Source of the DNA: JADJOY01 sp016713535 [NCBI: Deltaproteobacteria bacterium]
GTDB lineage: Bacteria > JADJOY01
Assembly (NCBI GenBank): GCA_016713535.1
Contig: JADJOY010000035.1
Span: 57,047 to 121,046, forward strand
Length of the DNA stretch: 64,000 bases
Reading direction: 5' to 3'
Position numbers and translations under genes: made by a program. The notes beneath the pieces were generated by a model. The model had not been told where the DNA came from. It did not search any database and was given only the letters and a program-made list of their open reading frames with translations. The first letter of the stretch is position 1, and every line of letters starts with the position of its first letter. Of this stretch, positions 21,302 through 30,704 are shown piece by piece.

Positions 21302-21331
21302 TTGACACGCTCGGAAAGCGGTCGTTACACT
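21302..21331 (+). promoter_or_regulatory. Sigma-70-type promoter for the ferredoxin gene
   Basis: A perfect TTGACA (21302-21307) lies 18 bp from TACACT (21326-21331, four of six). It is 92 bp before the ferredoxin ATG, in an otherwise gene-free 199-bp gap after the GH4 gene. Confidence 0.6.
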
Positions 21332-21407
21332 CGCCCCCCGTCGAGGTGAGCCCGTCCACGTGCCCGCTTCCACGGATCCACGTCAACACTTCCCCCGACA
21401 GCGCTGA

Positions 21408-21710
<303 letters not shown>

Positions 21711-21761
21711 CGAGCACGACGTTCGTCTAAGCCGGCGCACGCACCCGGCGCGCCAACGAAA

Positions 21762-21786
21762 CAGGGGATCCCACCGGGATCCCCTG
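21762..21786. terminator. Bidirectional hairpin between convergent genes
   Basis: CAGGGGATCCC (21762-21772) and GGGATCCCCTG (21776-21786) form a perfect 11-bp stem with an ACC loop between the ferredoxin and the lipoate-ligase-like gene. On the minus strand it is followed by TTTCGTT; on the plus strand there is no T-run. Confidence 0.6.
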
Positions 21787-21816
21787 AGTCGCTCCAGGGG
21801 CGCGCTGCGCCGCGGA

Positions 21817-22914
21817 TCAGCCCGCCGGCGGAAGCTCGCCGTCGCCCGGGGCGCCCCCGCGAGCAGCCTCGAGGATCGCATCCGGGATCACGCGGAGCTG
21901 GCGCACGCCGACGATCGGGTTCCGTTGCCCGCCGAAGATCCGGTCCGCCACGAGGCCGACCTCGCGCCAGTCGATCGGTACCAGCCTGAGGTCGCGTTCG
22001 AGAGAATCGATGGCGCCAGACGGCGCCATGAAGTCGCCGAACAGCCGCACCGCCCCCAGGAACCGATCCTGGACCACCTGGACGGATGCCTGCAGCCATC
22101 CGCAGGCGATCGGCGTCAGCGTCGAATCCCGCCACTCGGCCTCGCCGAAAAGTTCAGCCTCGCCGTCCCACACCACCGCGGACTCGCGCTCGCCGAGTAG
22201 CGTGGCCTCGAGCGGCGAGAGGGTCCGGTCGCGGGGCTCGACCTCCTGCAGGCGGGCGTACGAACCGATGATCGCAGCTTCGATCTCACCGCGATCCACC
22301 GCGCCACCTCTCTCCGTGGCGAGCGTGGTCGTCTCCGGGTCGGGACGGTTGCCGCCATCGCCCGGATAGCCGTTCCAGTCCGCGGGCAGCACGGTGGTCG
22401 CCTCCACCGAGATCAGAGCATTGAACAAGGTCGCCCCGCCCGGTGCGACCTCGAACGACACGTAGCCGCCATGCTTGCGATCGACACTCAGGAAGTCGCG
22501 CCCGAAATAGTAGGCCCGCAGGCCGCACTTCTGGAGGCCTCCGAGCACACCGCGAACGTAGCGGTTGATCACCTTCTCGGCGCCGATCGCGCCAGACCCG
22601 GGTGGCAACCCCGACGATGGGTCACTCATGGCAAGGCTGACACTGAGCTGACCGGTCGCCATCCGCACCGCACGACCACCCGTCGAACGCACCAGCACCG
22701 GTACCGTGCCGGGCACCGCGGCGGCTAGAGCCGCTCGGCGACGCTGGAACCGGCCCAGCGCGATCGCGGAGCCGGCGATCCAGCCGAGGTGCAGGGTCGG
22801 AGGACGTGGCGCGCCCTCGCGCGGTCGCTCCATCTGCGCGAGCAGGTGGCGCTGGATGGCGAGGTCCCGCACCGGCGAGATGGCGTCCGAGCGAAGTACG
22901 TCGAGGGCGCGCAT
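21817..22914 (-). CDS. Lipoate-protein ligase A-like protein
   Basis: About 365 residues of the biotin/lipoate A/B ligase fold, which activates lipoate or a fatty acid and transfers it to dehydrogenase E2 or GcvH lysines. Visible motifs are LHLGWIAGSAIALGRFQ, the family loop VPVLVRSTGGRAVRM (equivalent of Arg-Arg-x-x-Gly-Gly-Gly), GQLSVSLAMS, and the Lys region SVDRKHGGYVSFEV. The third Gly of the loop is replaced by Arg, and the protein is longer than LplA itself, so it could be an octanoyl transferase or a non-lipoyl relative. GTG at 22929, directly after the upstream stop, is an alternative start. It follows the DUF2752 gene by 15 bp and is likely in the same operon. Confidence 0.7.
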   Translation of the reverse strand: MRALDVLRSDAISPVRDLAIQRHLLAQMERPREGAPRPPTLHLGWIAGSAIALGRFQRRRAALAAAVPGTVPVLVRSTGGRAVRMATGQLSVSLAMSDPSSGLPPGSGAIGAEKVINRYVRGVLGGLQKCGLRAYYFGRDFLSVDRKHGGYVSFEVAPGGATLFNALISVEATTVLPADWNGYPGDGGNRPDPETTTLATERGGAVDRGEIEAAIIGSYARLQEVEPRDRTLSPLEATLLGERESAVVWDGEAELFGEAEWRDSTLTPIACGWLQASVQVVQDRFLGAVRLFGDFMAPSGAIDSLERDLRLVPIDWREVGLVADRIFGGQRNPIVGVRQLRVIPDAILEAARGGAPGDGELPPAG

Positions 22915-22929
22915 CGATCGGTCCCGCAC

Positions 22930-23364
22930 TCACACGCCGACGTGGACCAAGTACGCCCAGTTCGCGAGCACCAGTCCGACCAGCGCCCACCGCAGTGGGC
23001 GGCGGTTCGCGCCGCGGAGCTCGATCCGTAGCGGCCGCCATCCGAACGCGACCACCCCGATGGCCCAGGGTACGTAGAGCGCGGCGAGTACCCCGAGAGC
23101 GCTGAGGAGAGGCTGGACGGCGAACGCTGCGTTCCAGTCGCCCCGGGCGAGCGCGACGGCGGCGCGGGTCGCGCCGCACGTTGGGCACGGCACACCGAAC
23201 GAGCTGTGCATCCAGCACGGTCCGACGAGCCGCCCGATTCCCGCGATCGTCGAGGTCCACGCCAGCGCGAGCGCGGCCGGAGCGGCGCACAGCAACGCAA
23301 CCTCCAGGTCGCGGGCGGCGCCTCCCGTCGGCCCGGCCGATGCGCTCTCGGCCCGAGACCCCAC
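22930..23364 (-). CDS. DUF2752 family membrane protein
   Basis: A 144-residue protein with three predicted transmembrane segments (ALLCAAPAALALAWTSTIAG; LLSALGVLAALYVPWAIGVV; LRWALVGLVLANWAYLVHVG). The diagnostic DUF2752 motif PCPTCGATRA lies between the first and second. The biochemical role of the family is unknown; the Cys-x-x-Cys suggests metal binding or redox. Start GTG 23364 is two bases after the stop of the Yip1-like gene, indicating translational coupling. A longer reading frame that appears to fuse it to the Yip1-like gene is produced by an indel in the latter. Confidence 0.75.
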   Translation of the reverse strand: MGSRAESASAGPTGGAARDLEVALLCAAPAALALAWTSTIAGIGRLVGPCWMHSSFGVPCPTCGATRAAVALARGDWNAAFAVQPLLSALGVLAALYVPWAIGVVAFGWRPLRIELRGANRRPLRWALVGLVLANWAYLVHVGV

Positions 23365-23366
23365 CT

Positions 23367-24219
23367 TCAAGTCCCGCTCAGCTTGCTCGCCATCCCTGCG
23401 ACGAGCGCCATGCCACCCCCGACCGTGCCGCAGCAGACGATCGCGGGGAGCAGCACGGCGATCGCGGCGCGCATCACGCTCGCCTCGTGCGCTCGCGCCA
23501 GCGCGATCACCTGCACCACCGAGCGCCACACGACGAGGACCAGACCGAGTCCCATCACCCCCGCGATGCCTGCGGCGCCGCCGCTCATGAAGGGGATCGA
23601 GAGCGCACTCGGGATCACCTGCAGGAGCGCGAACGATCCGTTCGTGTAGCAGACGGTCCGGAAGGTCGTCTCGAACCCCTGCTTGGCGCCACCCACCACC
23701 AGCATGCACACGTGGATCACGCCGGCCGCCAGGAACAGGCCGGCCACCAGCATGAGCAGCCCCGCGATGATCGAGCCCCTGCCCCACCGGCCCCGGCGCG
23801 CCGAGGCTGCTCTTGAGCCACGGCGGGAACTCGTCCCCCATGGCGTCGATCGCCGCCTGCAACTGCGGCTGGAACCCGACCTGCACGAGCGTGCCGAGGA
23901 TGGTGGCGAGGGCGCCTGGGATCAGCGCGAAGAGCAGTGGACCCTCCAGCCCACCCCCGCGACGCATCCTCTCGAAGGTGTCCGATGGGCGCAGCAGCAC
24001 CGACGCAATCGTGGTTCCGATCGCCCCCAGGTCGAAGGCCCCTTCGCGCTGCTCCCAGGCCGGTCCATCGCGGTGCTCGGCCTCGGCCACCACGGCGGCC
24101 GACGCCGGCTGGGACTCGCTCGCGATCGGCGGCGCACCGATCCCCGCGAGGTCCGCGCCGCACTCGCGACAGAACCGCACTCCCTCCACGACCTGCGCCC
24201 CACAGTGCGAACAGAACAT
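23367..24219 (-). CDS. Zinc-ribbon Yip1-like membrane protein (one apparent frameshift)
   Basis: The N-terminus is a zinc ribbon (MFCSHCGAQVVEGVRFCREC). A disordered linker is followed by a Yip1-type multi-helix membrane domain from about residue 70 (TIASVLLRPSDTFERM, then GPLLFALIPGALATILGTLV). The second half, in another frame, continues LLMLVAGLFLAAGVIHVCML, VMGLGLVLVVWRSVVQVIAL and AAIAVLLPAIVCCGTVGGG. The frame change lies in a C-rich stretch around 23777-23795 and is most likely an indel error. Function unknown; bacterial Yip1-like proteins are poorly characterised. ATG 24219 has an excellent ribosome-binding site (GGGGAGGGGAG). It leads an operon with DUF2752 and the lipoate-ligase-like gene. 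Confidence 0.65.
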
Positions 24220-24285
24220 CTCCCCTCCCCCCGTCGCCCCGCCCGTGCCGCCGATCGGCGGTGGAGCGAGGCGCGCGTCACGTCC

Positions 24286-25752
24286 TCACAGATACCCGAG
24301 CGCCTCGAGCCGTTTGCGAACCGCCTCGTCGATCTCGGGCTCGTCGCCGGTCTCGCGTTCACCACCCGCCTCGGCCTCCCAGGCCGTCAGCGCCTGGCGC
24401 AGCGCCAGGATCGGCGCGCGCTCGTCGCTCGAGCGATCACGCTCCTCGCGAGGATCGGCGCCGAGGTGATAGAGCTCCTCGGCCCCGTCGGACGCGCTGA
24501 TCCACTTCCAGCCGTCCGGCGACTGGACCGCACGCAGCGAGCGCCGCAACACATCGCCGCGAAAGCCGGGATACCTCGCCTCGATCGATTCCACGCGCGG
24601 CTCCGGGCCCAGGTATTCGGCGACACGCACCCGGTCCGGCGTCGACGGCGCCGCCCGCAACGAGCGGCTACCCGGTGCTCTCGGCCCTGCCGGCACGGCC
24701 ACGCCAGCCGCCTCGAGCAACGTGGGGAACACGTCGACCGTCTGCACCGGCGCATCCTCGCTCCGCCCACGCGCGCTCGCATCGTCGGGGTAGCGCACGA
24801 TCAGCGGCACCCTGAGGAGCGTGTCGTAGAGGCAGTACTGGTGATCCATGCGACCGTGATCGCCGATGTTCTCGCCGTGGTCGCTGGTCACCGCGACGAG
24901 CGTGCGCTCCTTCCAGCCGCGCTGCCGGAAGGCCGCAAAGAGCTCCTCGAGGCACTGGTCGAGGTAGAGGAGCTCGCCGTCGTAGAGGTCCTCGAGGATC
25001 CGGAAATCGGCCTCCGTCATCGGCGCACGACCGGTGAGGTGCGCCCACGGATCCTGGTTGATCGCCTTCACCCTCGCGGCGTCCACGCCCGGCGCCGTGA
25101 AGCGGTGGCGCCATGGGGCGGGCGCCAGGTACTTGAGGTGCGCCTCCATCAGGTTCACGAACAGGAAGAATGGCCGCTTGCCGTCACGCTCGGCCGCCCA
25201 GCGGCGCACCCACCGGCCGATCCGCCGCCCCCCCTTGTCGTAGCCGTCGGCCAGGAAGCGCTGGTAGACGCCGTTCGCGAGGTTGCGGAAGAAGTCGCGA
25301 CCGGTGAGCTGCGCCACCGTCTCCCGCCACTTCTGCCACTGGTCCTCGACGTGGACGCGGTGCAGATCCTGGTCCGACTGCACGAGCTGCCACACCTTGA
25401 AGAAGCGCTCGAACCCCCGCGACGTACCGAAGGTGTTCGAGATCCACGAGTTGCTCGACAGCCCCACGGTCTCGTAGCCCGCCACGCGCAGCAGCTCGGC
25501 GAGGTGGGGAACCTCCGCGTCGAGGAAGCGATGGTTCTCGTGAGCGCCGTGCTGCGAGGGCATGCGCCCGGTGAACATCGATGCGTGCGCCGGCAGCGTC
25601 CACGGCGAGGGCGACGTCGCATCCCGGTACACCGTCGCCTCGGCGAGAAAACGGTCGAGGTGCGGGGTCGTCTCACGTCCGTAGCCATACGCGCGCAGGT
25701 TGCGCGCACGCACGGTGTCCATCACGATCAGCACCAGGTTCGGTCGGTCCAT
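24286..25752 (-). CDS. Sulfatase/phosphoethanolamine-transferase-fold enzyme with Thr in the nucleophile position
   Basis: A 488-residue alkaline-phosphatase-superfamily enzyme without a signal peptide. It begins with the metal motif PNLVLIVMDTVRARNLRAYG. The active-site segment reads SPSPWTLPAHASMFTGRMP, in which the Cys/Ser-x-Pro-x-Arg sulfatase signature is absent and Thr occupies the likely nucleophile position. The second metal motif is VAVTSDHGENIGDHG, with MDHQYCLYDTLLRVPLIVRYP after it. This resembles the arylsulfatase-A-like group common in environmental bacteria that cannot be converted to formylglycine. Hydrolase or transferase acting on phospho- or sulfo-groups; substrate unknown. 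GGAGG lies just before the ATG. It follows thiI by 21 bp on the same strand. Confidence 0.8.
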   Translation of the reverse strand: MDRPNLVLIVMDTVRARNLRAYGYGRETTPHLDRFLAEATVYRDATSPSPWTLPAHASMFTGRMPSQHGAHENHRFLDAEVPHLAELLRVAGYETVGLSSNSWISNTFGTSRGFERFFKVWQLVQSDQDLHRVHVEDQWQKWRETVAQLTGRDFFRNLANGVYQRFLADGYDKGGRRIGRWVRRWAAERDGKRPFFLFVNLMEAHLKYLAPAPWRHRFTAPGVDAARVKAINQDPWAHLTGRAPMTEADFRILEDLYDGELLYLDQCLEELFAAFRQRGWKERTLVAVTSDHGENIGDHGRMDHQYCLYDTLLRVPLIVRYPDDASARGRSEDAPVQTVDVFPTLLEAAGVAVPAGPRAPGSRSLRAAPSTPDRVRVAEYLGPEPRVESIEARYPGFRGDVLRRSLRAVQSPDGWKWISASDGAEELYHLGADPREERDRSSDERAPILALRQALTAWEAEAGGERETGDEPEIDEAVRKRLEALGYL

Positions 25753-25773
25753 CGGTCCTCCGCATCCCCCAAG

Positions 25774-27006
25774 TCAAACGATCGCGTCTACCGCGAGCAT
25801 TGCCTCACGCGGGGCGACTGCGCCCGGCGGCTGCACCAGCCGCCGCCCGAGCCGCGCGCACGTCGCAGCCACCCACTCGTCCACCGGCCACTCCTTCTCG
25901 AGAGCGGCCAGCTCGTCGGGTCGGCTCGTGGTCGCCGGCTTGCGCGGCATCAGGAAGCTACAGCAATCACCGTGGGGCTGGATCGAGATCTCGTAGGTGC
26001 CGAGGCGCTCGGCCTCGGCCACGATCTCGTTCTTGTTCATCCCGACCAGCGGCCGCAGCACCGGCAGCTCGGCGACCGCGTCGACGGTCGCCATGTTCTG
26101 GAGCGTCTGCGACGCCACCTGCCCCACGCTCTCCCCGGTCACCAGCGCCAGCGCGCGCTCGCGCCGGGCCACCACGTTCGCGACCCGCACCATGAAGCGG
26201 CGATAGAGGATCACGCGCAGCGGCGCGGGCGCGCGCGCCACGAGCTCCTTCTGCAGCTCGGCGAACGGACACGAATAGAGCACCGAGATCCCCTGGATTC
26301 GTGCCAGCCGCTCGACGACCTCGAGCGTCTTCTCTTGCGAGGCCGCGTCGGTGAACGGATGGCTGTGGAAGTGCAGGAACACGCAGCGCGCTCCGCGCTT
26401 CATGAGCCGCCACGCCGCCACCGGCGAATCGATCCCGCCGCTCACCAGCGCGACCACCTTGCCCGCCGTGCCGACCGGCAGTCCGCCCGCGCCGCGGTGG
26501 CGATCGAGGTAGAGCAACACCTCTCGCGGGAGCACCTCGACGCGCACCCACAGCTCTGGCTTCTTGAGATCCACCGGCAGCCCGGTGCGCGCGACGATCG
26601 CGGCACCCACCAGGGCACCGATCTCCTGCGAGCTCTGGGGCACCGACTTGTATCCGCGCCGGGCCTTGACGCCGAACGAGGCCGGCATGCGCGATACCAC
26701 CGCCTCCGCCGCGGCCTCGGCGACCCGATCCAGCTCGAGACCGAAGCGCCGCGCCGGCGAGAAGCTCTCGAGACCAGGCACCCACGACAGCCGCTCCGTG
26801 ACCTCGGCCGGATCGGCGGCGGGTTCGAACGTCACCACGATCCGGCCGGGCAGGCGCCGCACCGACTTGAGCGGCAAGCCGGCGAGTGCGTGCTCGAGGT
26901 TCCCGCACAGCTTGAGCTCGAAGCTGGGCCGATTGCCTCCCTTGAGGCCGATCTCGTGGTAATGGACCAGCACGGTCCGCCACCAAGCGTCGCGAGCAAT
27001 GGACAT
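25774..27006 (-). CDS. thiI: tRNA 4-thiouridine synthase ThiI (without rhodanese domain)
   Basis: ThiI adenylates U8 of tRNA and inserts sulfur, and supplies sulfur for thiazole in some bacteria. The 410 residues have an N-terminal ferredoxin-like/THUMP region (LVHYHEIGLKGGNRPSFE; GVKARRGYKSVPQSSQEIG) and a PP-loop ATPase domain (VVALVSGGIDSPVAAW; ALVTGESVGQVASQT; LRPLVGMNKNEIV). The C-terminal rhodanese domain of the E. coli enzyme is absent, as in many bacteria that use a separate sulfur donor. A Cys pair (GDCCSFLMP) lies near the end of the PP-loop domain. The start ATG 27006 lacks a clear ribosome-binding site, and a GTG about ten codons inside is an alternative. It is divergent from the gene at 27220. 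Confidence 0.92.
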   Translation of the reverse strand: MSIARDAWWRTVLVHYHEIGLKGGNRPSFELKLCGNLEHALAGLPLKSVRRLPGRIVVTFEPAADPAEVTERLSWVPGLESFSPARRFGLELDRVAEAAAEAVVSRMPASFGVKARRGYKSVPQSSQEIGALVGAAIVARTGLPVDLKKPELWVRVEVLPREVLLYLDRHRGAGGLPVGTAGKVVALVSGGIDSPVAAWRLMKRGARCVFLHFHSHPFTDAASQEKTLEVVERLARIQGISVLYSCPFAELQKELVARAPAPLRVILYRRFMVRVANVVARRERALALVTGESVGQVASQTLQNMATVDAVAELPVLRPLVGMNKNEIVAEAERLGTYEISIQPHGDCCSFLMPRKPATTSRPDELAALEKEWPVDEWVAATCARLGRRLVQPPGAVAPREAMLAVDAIV

Positions 27007-27219
27007 GGAGGCGGGGCGGATCGTCGAAGAGACTCGGGACAGTGGAATGAGAGACGCCGACCAGGCTCGACGGGACCGCAGGCCGCGTGCCCCGAACCGC
27101 TCGAGCGGTATCGACGAGACGTCCCCGCGCCGACGCCGGATCTCCGTCGCCGCGGGCGCAGCGAAGGTCGAGTCTACCGACGGCGCTCCGACACGTCCAC
27201 CGACTCCACGGTCGCGGAC

Positions 27220-28440
27220 GTGCCGGTGACACCTCGCAAGCGCCCCCTGCCGTTCGCCGTCACCGATCTGGCCGTGGTCGTCGGGGGCGCGCTGTCGCTC
27301 GCGATCTTCGAGGGGCCGGTGAGCCTGCGCAAGCTCCGCGCGTGCCTCGCCGGCGTACCGTCCGACGTCTCGCTGGGAAAGCTCCTCGCCGGCCGTGTGG
27401 TGTGGGCCGCGGCGCTGGCGCCGTTGTTCCTGGTGCTGTGGCGCCTCGGTGCCCGCGAGCTCGAGCGCCGCCGCCGCCTCGATCCGCGCGTGGCGCTGAC
27501 GGCGGAGGCGCTACCGTTCGCCCCCCTGGCGGTGCTCGTCCTCGGCCTCCTGCCGGGCTGGGGCGACACGCTCCCCGAAGCCTTCAGCTTCGCGATGCTC
27601 TTCCTGTTCCTGGGCGCCGTCGCGGCGAGCACCTCGCTCAGGGTCGCGACCTGGCACTTCGCGTTCGCACGGGACACCGCGCACCGGCGGATGAACGTCT
27701 CGATCTTCGGGGCCTGTGGCGTCGGGCTGTGGCTCGCCACGGGCCTCGCGGGTCCCTTCGACGTCCAGCCGCACTGGAGCACGCTCGCGGACCGCTCGCC
27801 CTACTGGCCCAGTCACTCGTACGTCGCGCTGTGGACGGCGTGGATCCTCTGGCTCTCGCTACCCGTCCTCGCCCTCCCGGGGGAGCTCGCGCGCGCCGGC
27901 CGCATGGCGACCGCGCGCCTGCTCGCGGTCGGGCTCGGCTCGGCGGTCGTCGCCTCCGGCCTGGTCGTGGCGAGCCGCGACCGCGCCGGCTGGGACCGCC
28001 GTGCGGTGGCCGCGCGCTACGTCGCCGGTGGCGACGGCGACGCTGTCCTCGCGGGTCAGGTCTTCGCCGGCCGGGTGATCCCCGTTCCCGGCGCATCGAC
28101 CTGGACGTGGCGCTCCGCCCGCCCGGCCGGACCAGCGCCGACGCGTCTCACCGCCGAGCTGCGTTTCGCCCCGCTCCCGGAGGCGGCCTTCTGGTACCGC
28201 TCGGCGGCGCCGATCACGGTCGAAGCTCGCGTGACGAGCGACGGAGTCACGAGCACGCTCGCAACGTGGCGCCTCGATCCACGCCGCGCCCCGACCGACC
28301 GCGGCGTGCACGTGTTCGAGCGCGAGCTCGTGGCCCTTCCCGGCCGCGAGCTCGTGTTCGAAGTGCATGCCACCAGCGCGCTCCCGGAACCAGCGACGCT
28401 GCCGATCCTCGCGGCCGTGACGGTCAGCCCGGCGGGCTGA
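27220..28440 (+). CDS. Unknown polytopic membrane protein with extracytoplasmic C-terminal domain
   Basis: The start is GTG 27220 (or GTG 27226), giving about 406 residues. The first ~265 residues hold about six or seven hydrophobic segments (FAVTDLAVVVGGALSLAIFE; AALAPLFLVLWRL; FAPLAVLVLGLLPGW; FAMLFLFLGAVAAS; LWTAWILWLSLPVLALPG; ARLLAVGLGSAVVASGLVVA). The last ~140 residues are a non-membrane beta-rich region with two Trp near the junction. I do not recognise the family. The reading frame continues upstream as an open shadow through the thiI and sulfatase genes, so the upstream part is not coding here. The 3' end overlaps the convergent PEP-utiliser gene by 17 bp. Confidence 0.6.
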   Translation: MPVTPRKRPLPFAVTDLAVVVGGALSLAIFEGPVSLRKLRACLAGVPSDVSLGKLLAGRVVWAAALAPLFLVLWRLGARELERRRRLDPRVALTAEALPFAPLAVLVLGLLPGWGDTLPEAFSFAMLFLFLGAVAASTSLRVATWHFAFARDTAHRRMNVSIFGACGVGLWLATGLAGPFDVQPHWSTLADRSPYWPSHSYVALWTAWILWLSLPVLALPGELARAGRMATARLLAVGLGSAVVASGLVVASRDRAGWDRRAVAARYVAGGDGDAVLAGQVFAGRVIPVPGASTWTWRSARPAGPAPTRLTAELRFAPLPEAAFWYRSAAPITVEARVTSDGVTSTLATWRLDPRRAPTDRGVHVFERELVALPGRELVFEVHATSALPEPATLPILAAVTVSPAG

Positions 28441-30676
28441 CCGCGCGAGCGACCTCGGCGCGATCGAGGAGACGCACCTCGCCGCGACATCCATCCACCT
28501 CGACCCACCCGCCGGCTGCGAGCACCCGCGCTGCGTCGGCGACCCCATCACCGCGGGCAAACCGAGCTCGCGCGCCACGATCGCGAGGTGGCTGAGCAAC
28601 CCGCCCCGCTCGCACACCAGCGCAGCGACCGAGCCCAGACTTCCTGCGTGCGCCGGGTTGGCATCGTCGAGCACCAGGACCCTCGCCTCGGGGCCGGTGT
28701 GACCCGTCATCGAGGCGCGCCCTGGACCGATCGCGCGACCACGCGCCACGCCAGCACTCGTCGCGACACCGCGAAGCACGCGCGCTCCCGGATCGACCGG
28801 ACCACGGTGCGTCTCCGGCGCGCCGACCACGGCCCGCGCCGGGCTCGAGGCGTCAGCCCCGAAGGCGCGCCGCCTGCGCTCGAGCACGGGGCGCACGTCC
28901 GTCGCGGCCTCGAGGAGCGCGCGCCATTCGGGCAGCGTCAGCAGGAACACGTCCTCGCGCGAGGCGAGTGCGTCGCGCACGACGAGCTCGTCACCGATCA
29001 CCAGCAGCGACGCGCGGAGCGCGCCGAGCCCGCGCGTCGCGCGCTCACGCGCGGCGACCCGCCTCCGGATCGCGAACCTGCCCAGCGCGGCGACGACGCC
29101 CACCCACCATTCGAGGGGATCCAGCCACATGAGGATCGAGCCCGCCGAACGGGCGTCGGGCGACGGGCGCCGCGGAGGTCGCCGAGGGAAGCCCCCCTCA
29201 CCGGCCATGACCCGGAGCACGTGCGGACCGTCGCTCAGGCGCGCGCCCGCGAGCGTGCGCTCGCCCGGGCCGCGGTGACCGTGCGCGGCTAGGAATGCAC
29301 GCAGCGCGGCGCAACGCCGCTCGCCGTCGGGCAGGACCTGGAGTCTCTCCTCGACGGACTTCCAGGATTCGAGTCCGGTCAGCTCCGCGAGCGGTAGCTC
29401 CGCGCTCAGCGCCGCGAGGTCCGCGGCGATCCCCTCGAGGGCGCGCACCTCGGGCGCTTGGATGCGCGCGAGCAGGTCGTCGCGCCGCTCACGGTCAGCG
29501 ACCAGCGCCTCGATCCAGCGCAGCGAACGCAGCGCCAGCGCCGACCACGCGTGCATCGGCGCCAGCGCTTCCCGACACACTCGCCTCGCCCGAGCCACGG
29601 CTTCGTGGGGGCCTCGCGGCGCGGCTGCGTTGACCACTCCGGCCCGCCCGACGTCGAACGGCACCAGATCTCGTAGCAAGACACCGACACCGAGGGCGAT
29701 TCGCGCACGTCGTGGCACGCCGTCGCGCGCCGCGCCGGTCGCGCGCGCGCCCCCCCGCGCGGACTCGAACGACACGTAGGGCCGGTGCGCGATGAACCGC
29801 ACGTCGTCCGGGGAACCGCGCGCGAGGAGCAGCCGATCCCAGCCCCACGCGGCTTCGGTGATCTCCTGCTCGAGCGGCGAGACCGGATCCCGGCGAGGTC
29901 GACCCCGCGCCGGCCAGCCACACGTCGGTCCAGTCGGCTCGCGCGATCGGCTCGCAACGGCTGACCTCGAGCGAGCCCTCGGCGGTCACGCCGCAGAAGA
30001 GCCGCGCCGCGCCCACCCCGCCGGCTTCGGCGCGATCGAGGAGCGCAAAGCACGCCGGGAGTGGCAGCTCGCTCGCGGCGCTCTCCGCGTCGGGACCGAT
30101 CGCGCGAGCGGTGACCCGATCCAGGTCGGCCCCGCGCGTCCCGCCCAGCCACTCGATGCGCGCGAGGCAGACCGGGCCACCGCGTGGGTGCCGGGTGAGG
30201 AGCTCGAAGCTTCGGCCGGCCGAGCTCCACGCCGGGTCGGCGCGCACCACGGGGGCGCCACGCACGACGATCTGCGGTACCACGCGCGCGCCCGCTCGCG
30301 TGAGGCGCATCAACGCGATCGCCTCAGCGCCGGCCCAGTCGCGGTCGCGCTCCGCCAGGTCGGCGATCCGGACCCGCCCCCGGCCCCGGCGGATCGCCCG
30401 CGCGAGCAGCTCCCCTGCGGCCCGAAGCACCAGCGCGCCGCCGACGGCGTAGCCGATGAGCGCAAGACGGTTGAACGGATAGAGCCCGGTCACGAGCCAG
30501 AGCGCGAACAACACGCTCGCGCCGGCCCACACCACCACCGCAGCGATCAGCCCGAACGTCAGGACGTAGGTGCTGCCGACCAGGAACCCGAGGAACGCGG
30601 GCACCACGAAGTTCCACGCCAGCGGCACCAGCGGTGGTCCGCCGGCGAGGAGCTCGTAGCCCTCGACCGGGCTCAT
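28424..30676 (-). CDS. Membrane-anchored PEP-utilising enzyme, rifampicin-phosphotransferase-like (two apparent frameshifts)
   Basis: About 750 residues after joining three frames (breaks near 29905 and 28560). Residues 1-115 contain three transmembrane segments (VPLAWNFVVPAFLGFLVGS; LIAAVVVWAGASVLFALWLV; LIGYAVGGALVLRAAGELL). A region follows that resembles the start of a PPDK/PEP-synthase ATP-binding domain (AIALMRLTRAGARVVPQIVV), then a helical middle beginning SPLEQEITEAAWGWD, as in rifampicin phosphotransferases. The C-terminal phospho-histidine domain reads GVATSAGVARGRAIGPGR and CERGGLLSHLAIVARELGLP with the active-site His. A complete ATP-grasp Arg/Glu set is not obvious, so the ATP half may be degraded. 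Phosphotransfer from ATP through His to an unknown hydrophobic acceptor is the family expectation. Confidence 0.65.
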
Positions 30677-30704
30677 CGGTGAAGCCCGCGCGCGCGCGCC
30701 GCGC

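Noticed and set aside
22930-24219. A single 429-residue fusion of zinc-ribbon/Yip1 and DUF2752 proteins
   Set aside because: The middle ~150 residues are low-complexity Arg/Gly sequence. A better frame there restores the Yip1 helices and its own stop at 23367, leaving DUF2752 a separate gene.
23683-28440. A 1585-codon plus-strand open frame
   Set aside because: Only the last ~406 codons (from 27220) have membrane-protein character. The earlier part lies opposite thiI, the sulfatase-fold gene and Yip1-like genes, and has shadow composition rich in Arg, His and Pro.
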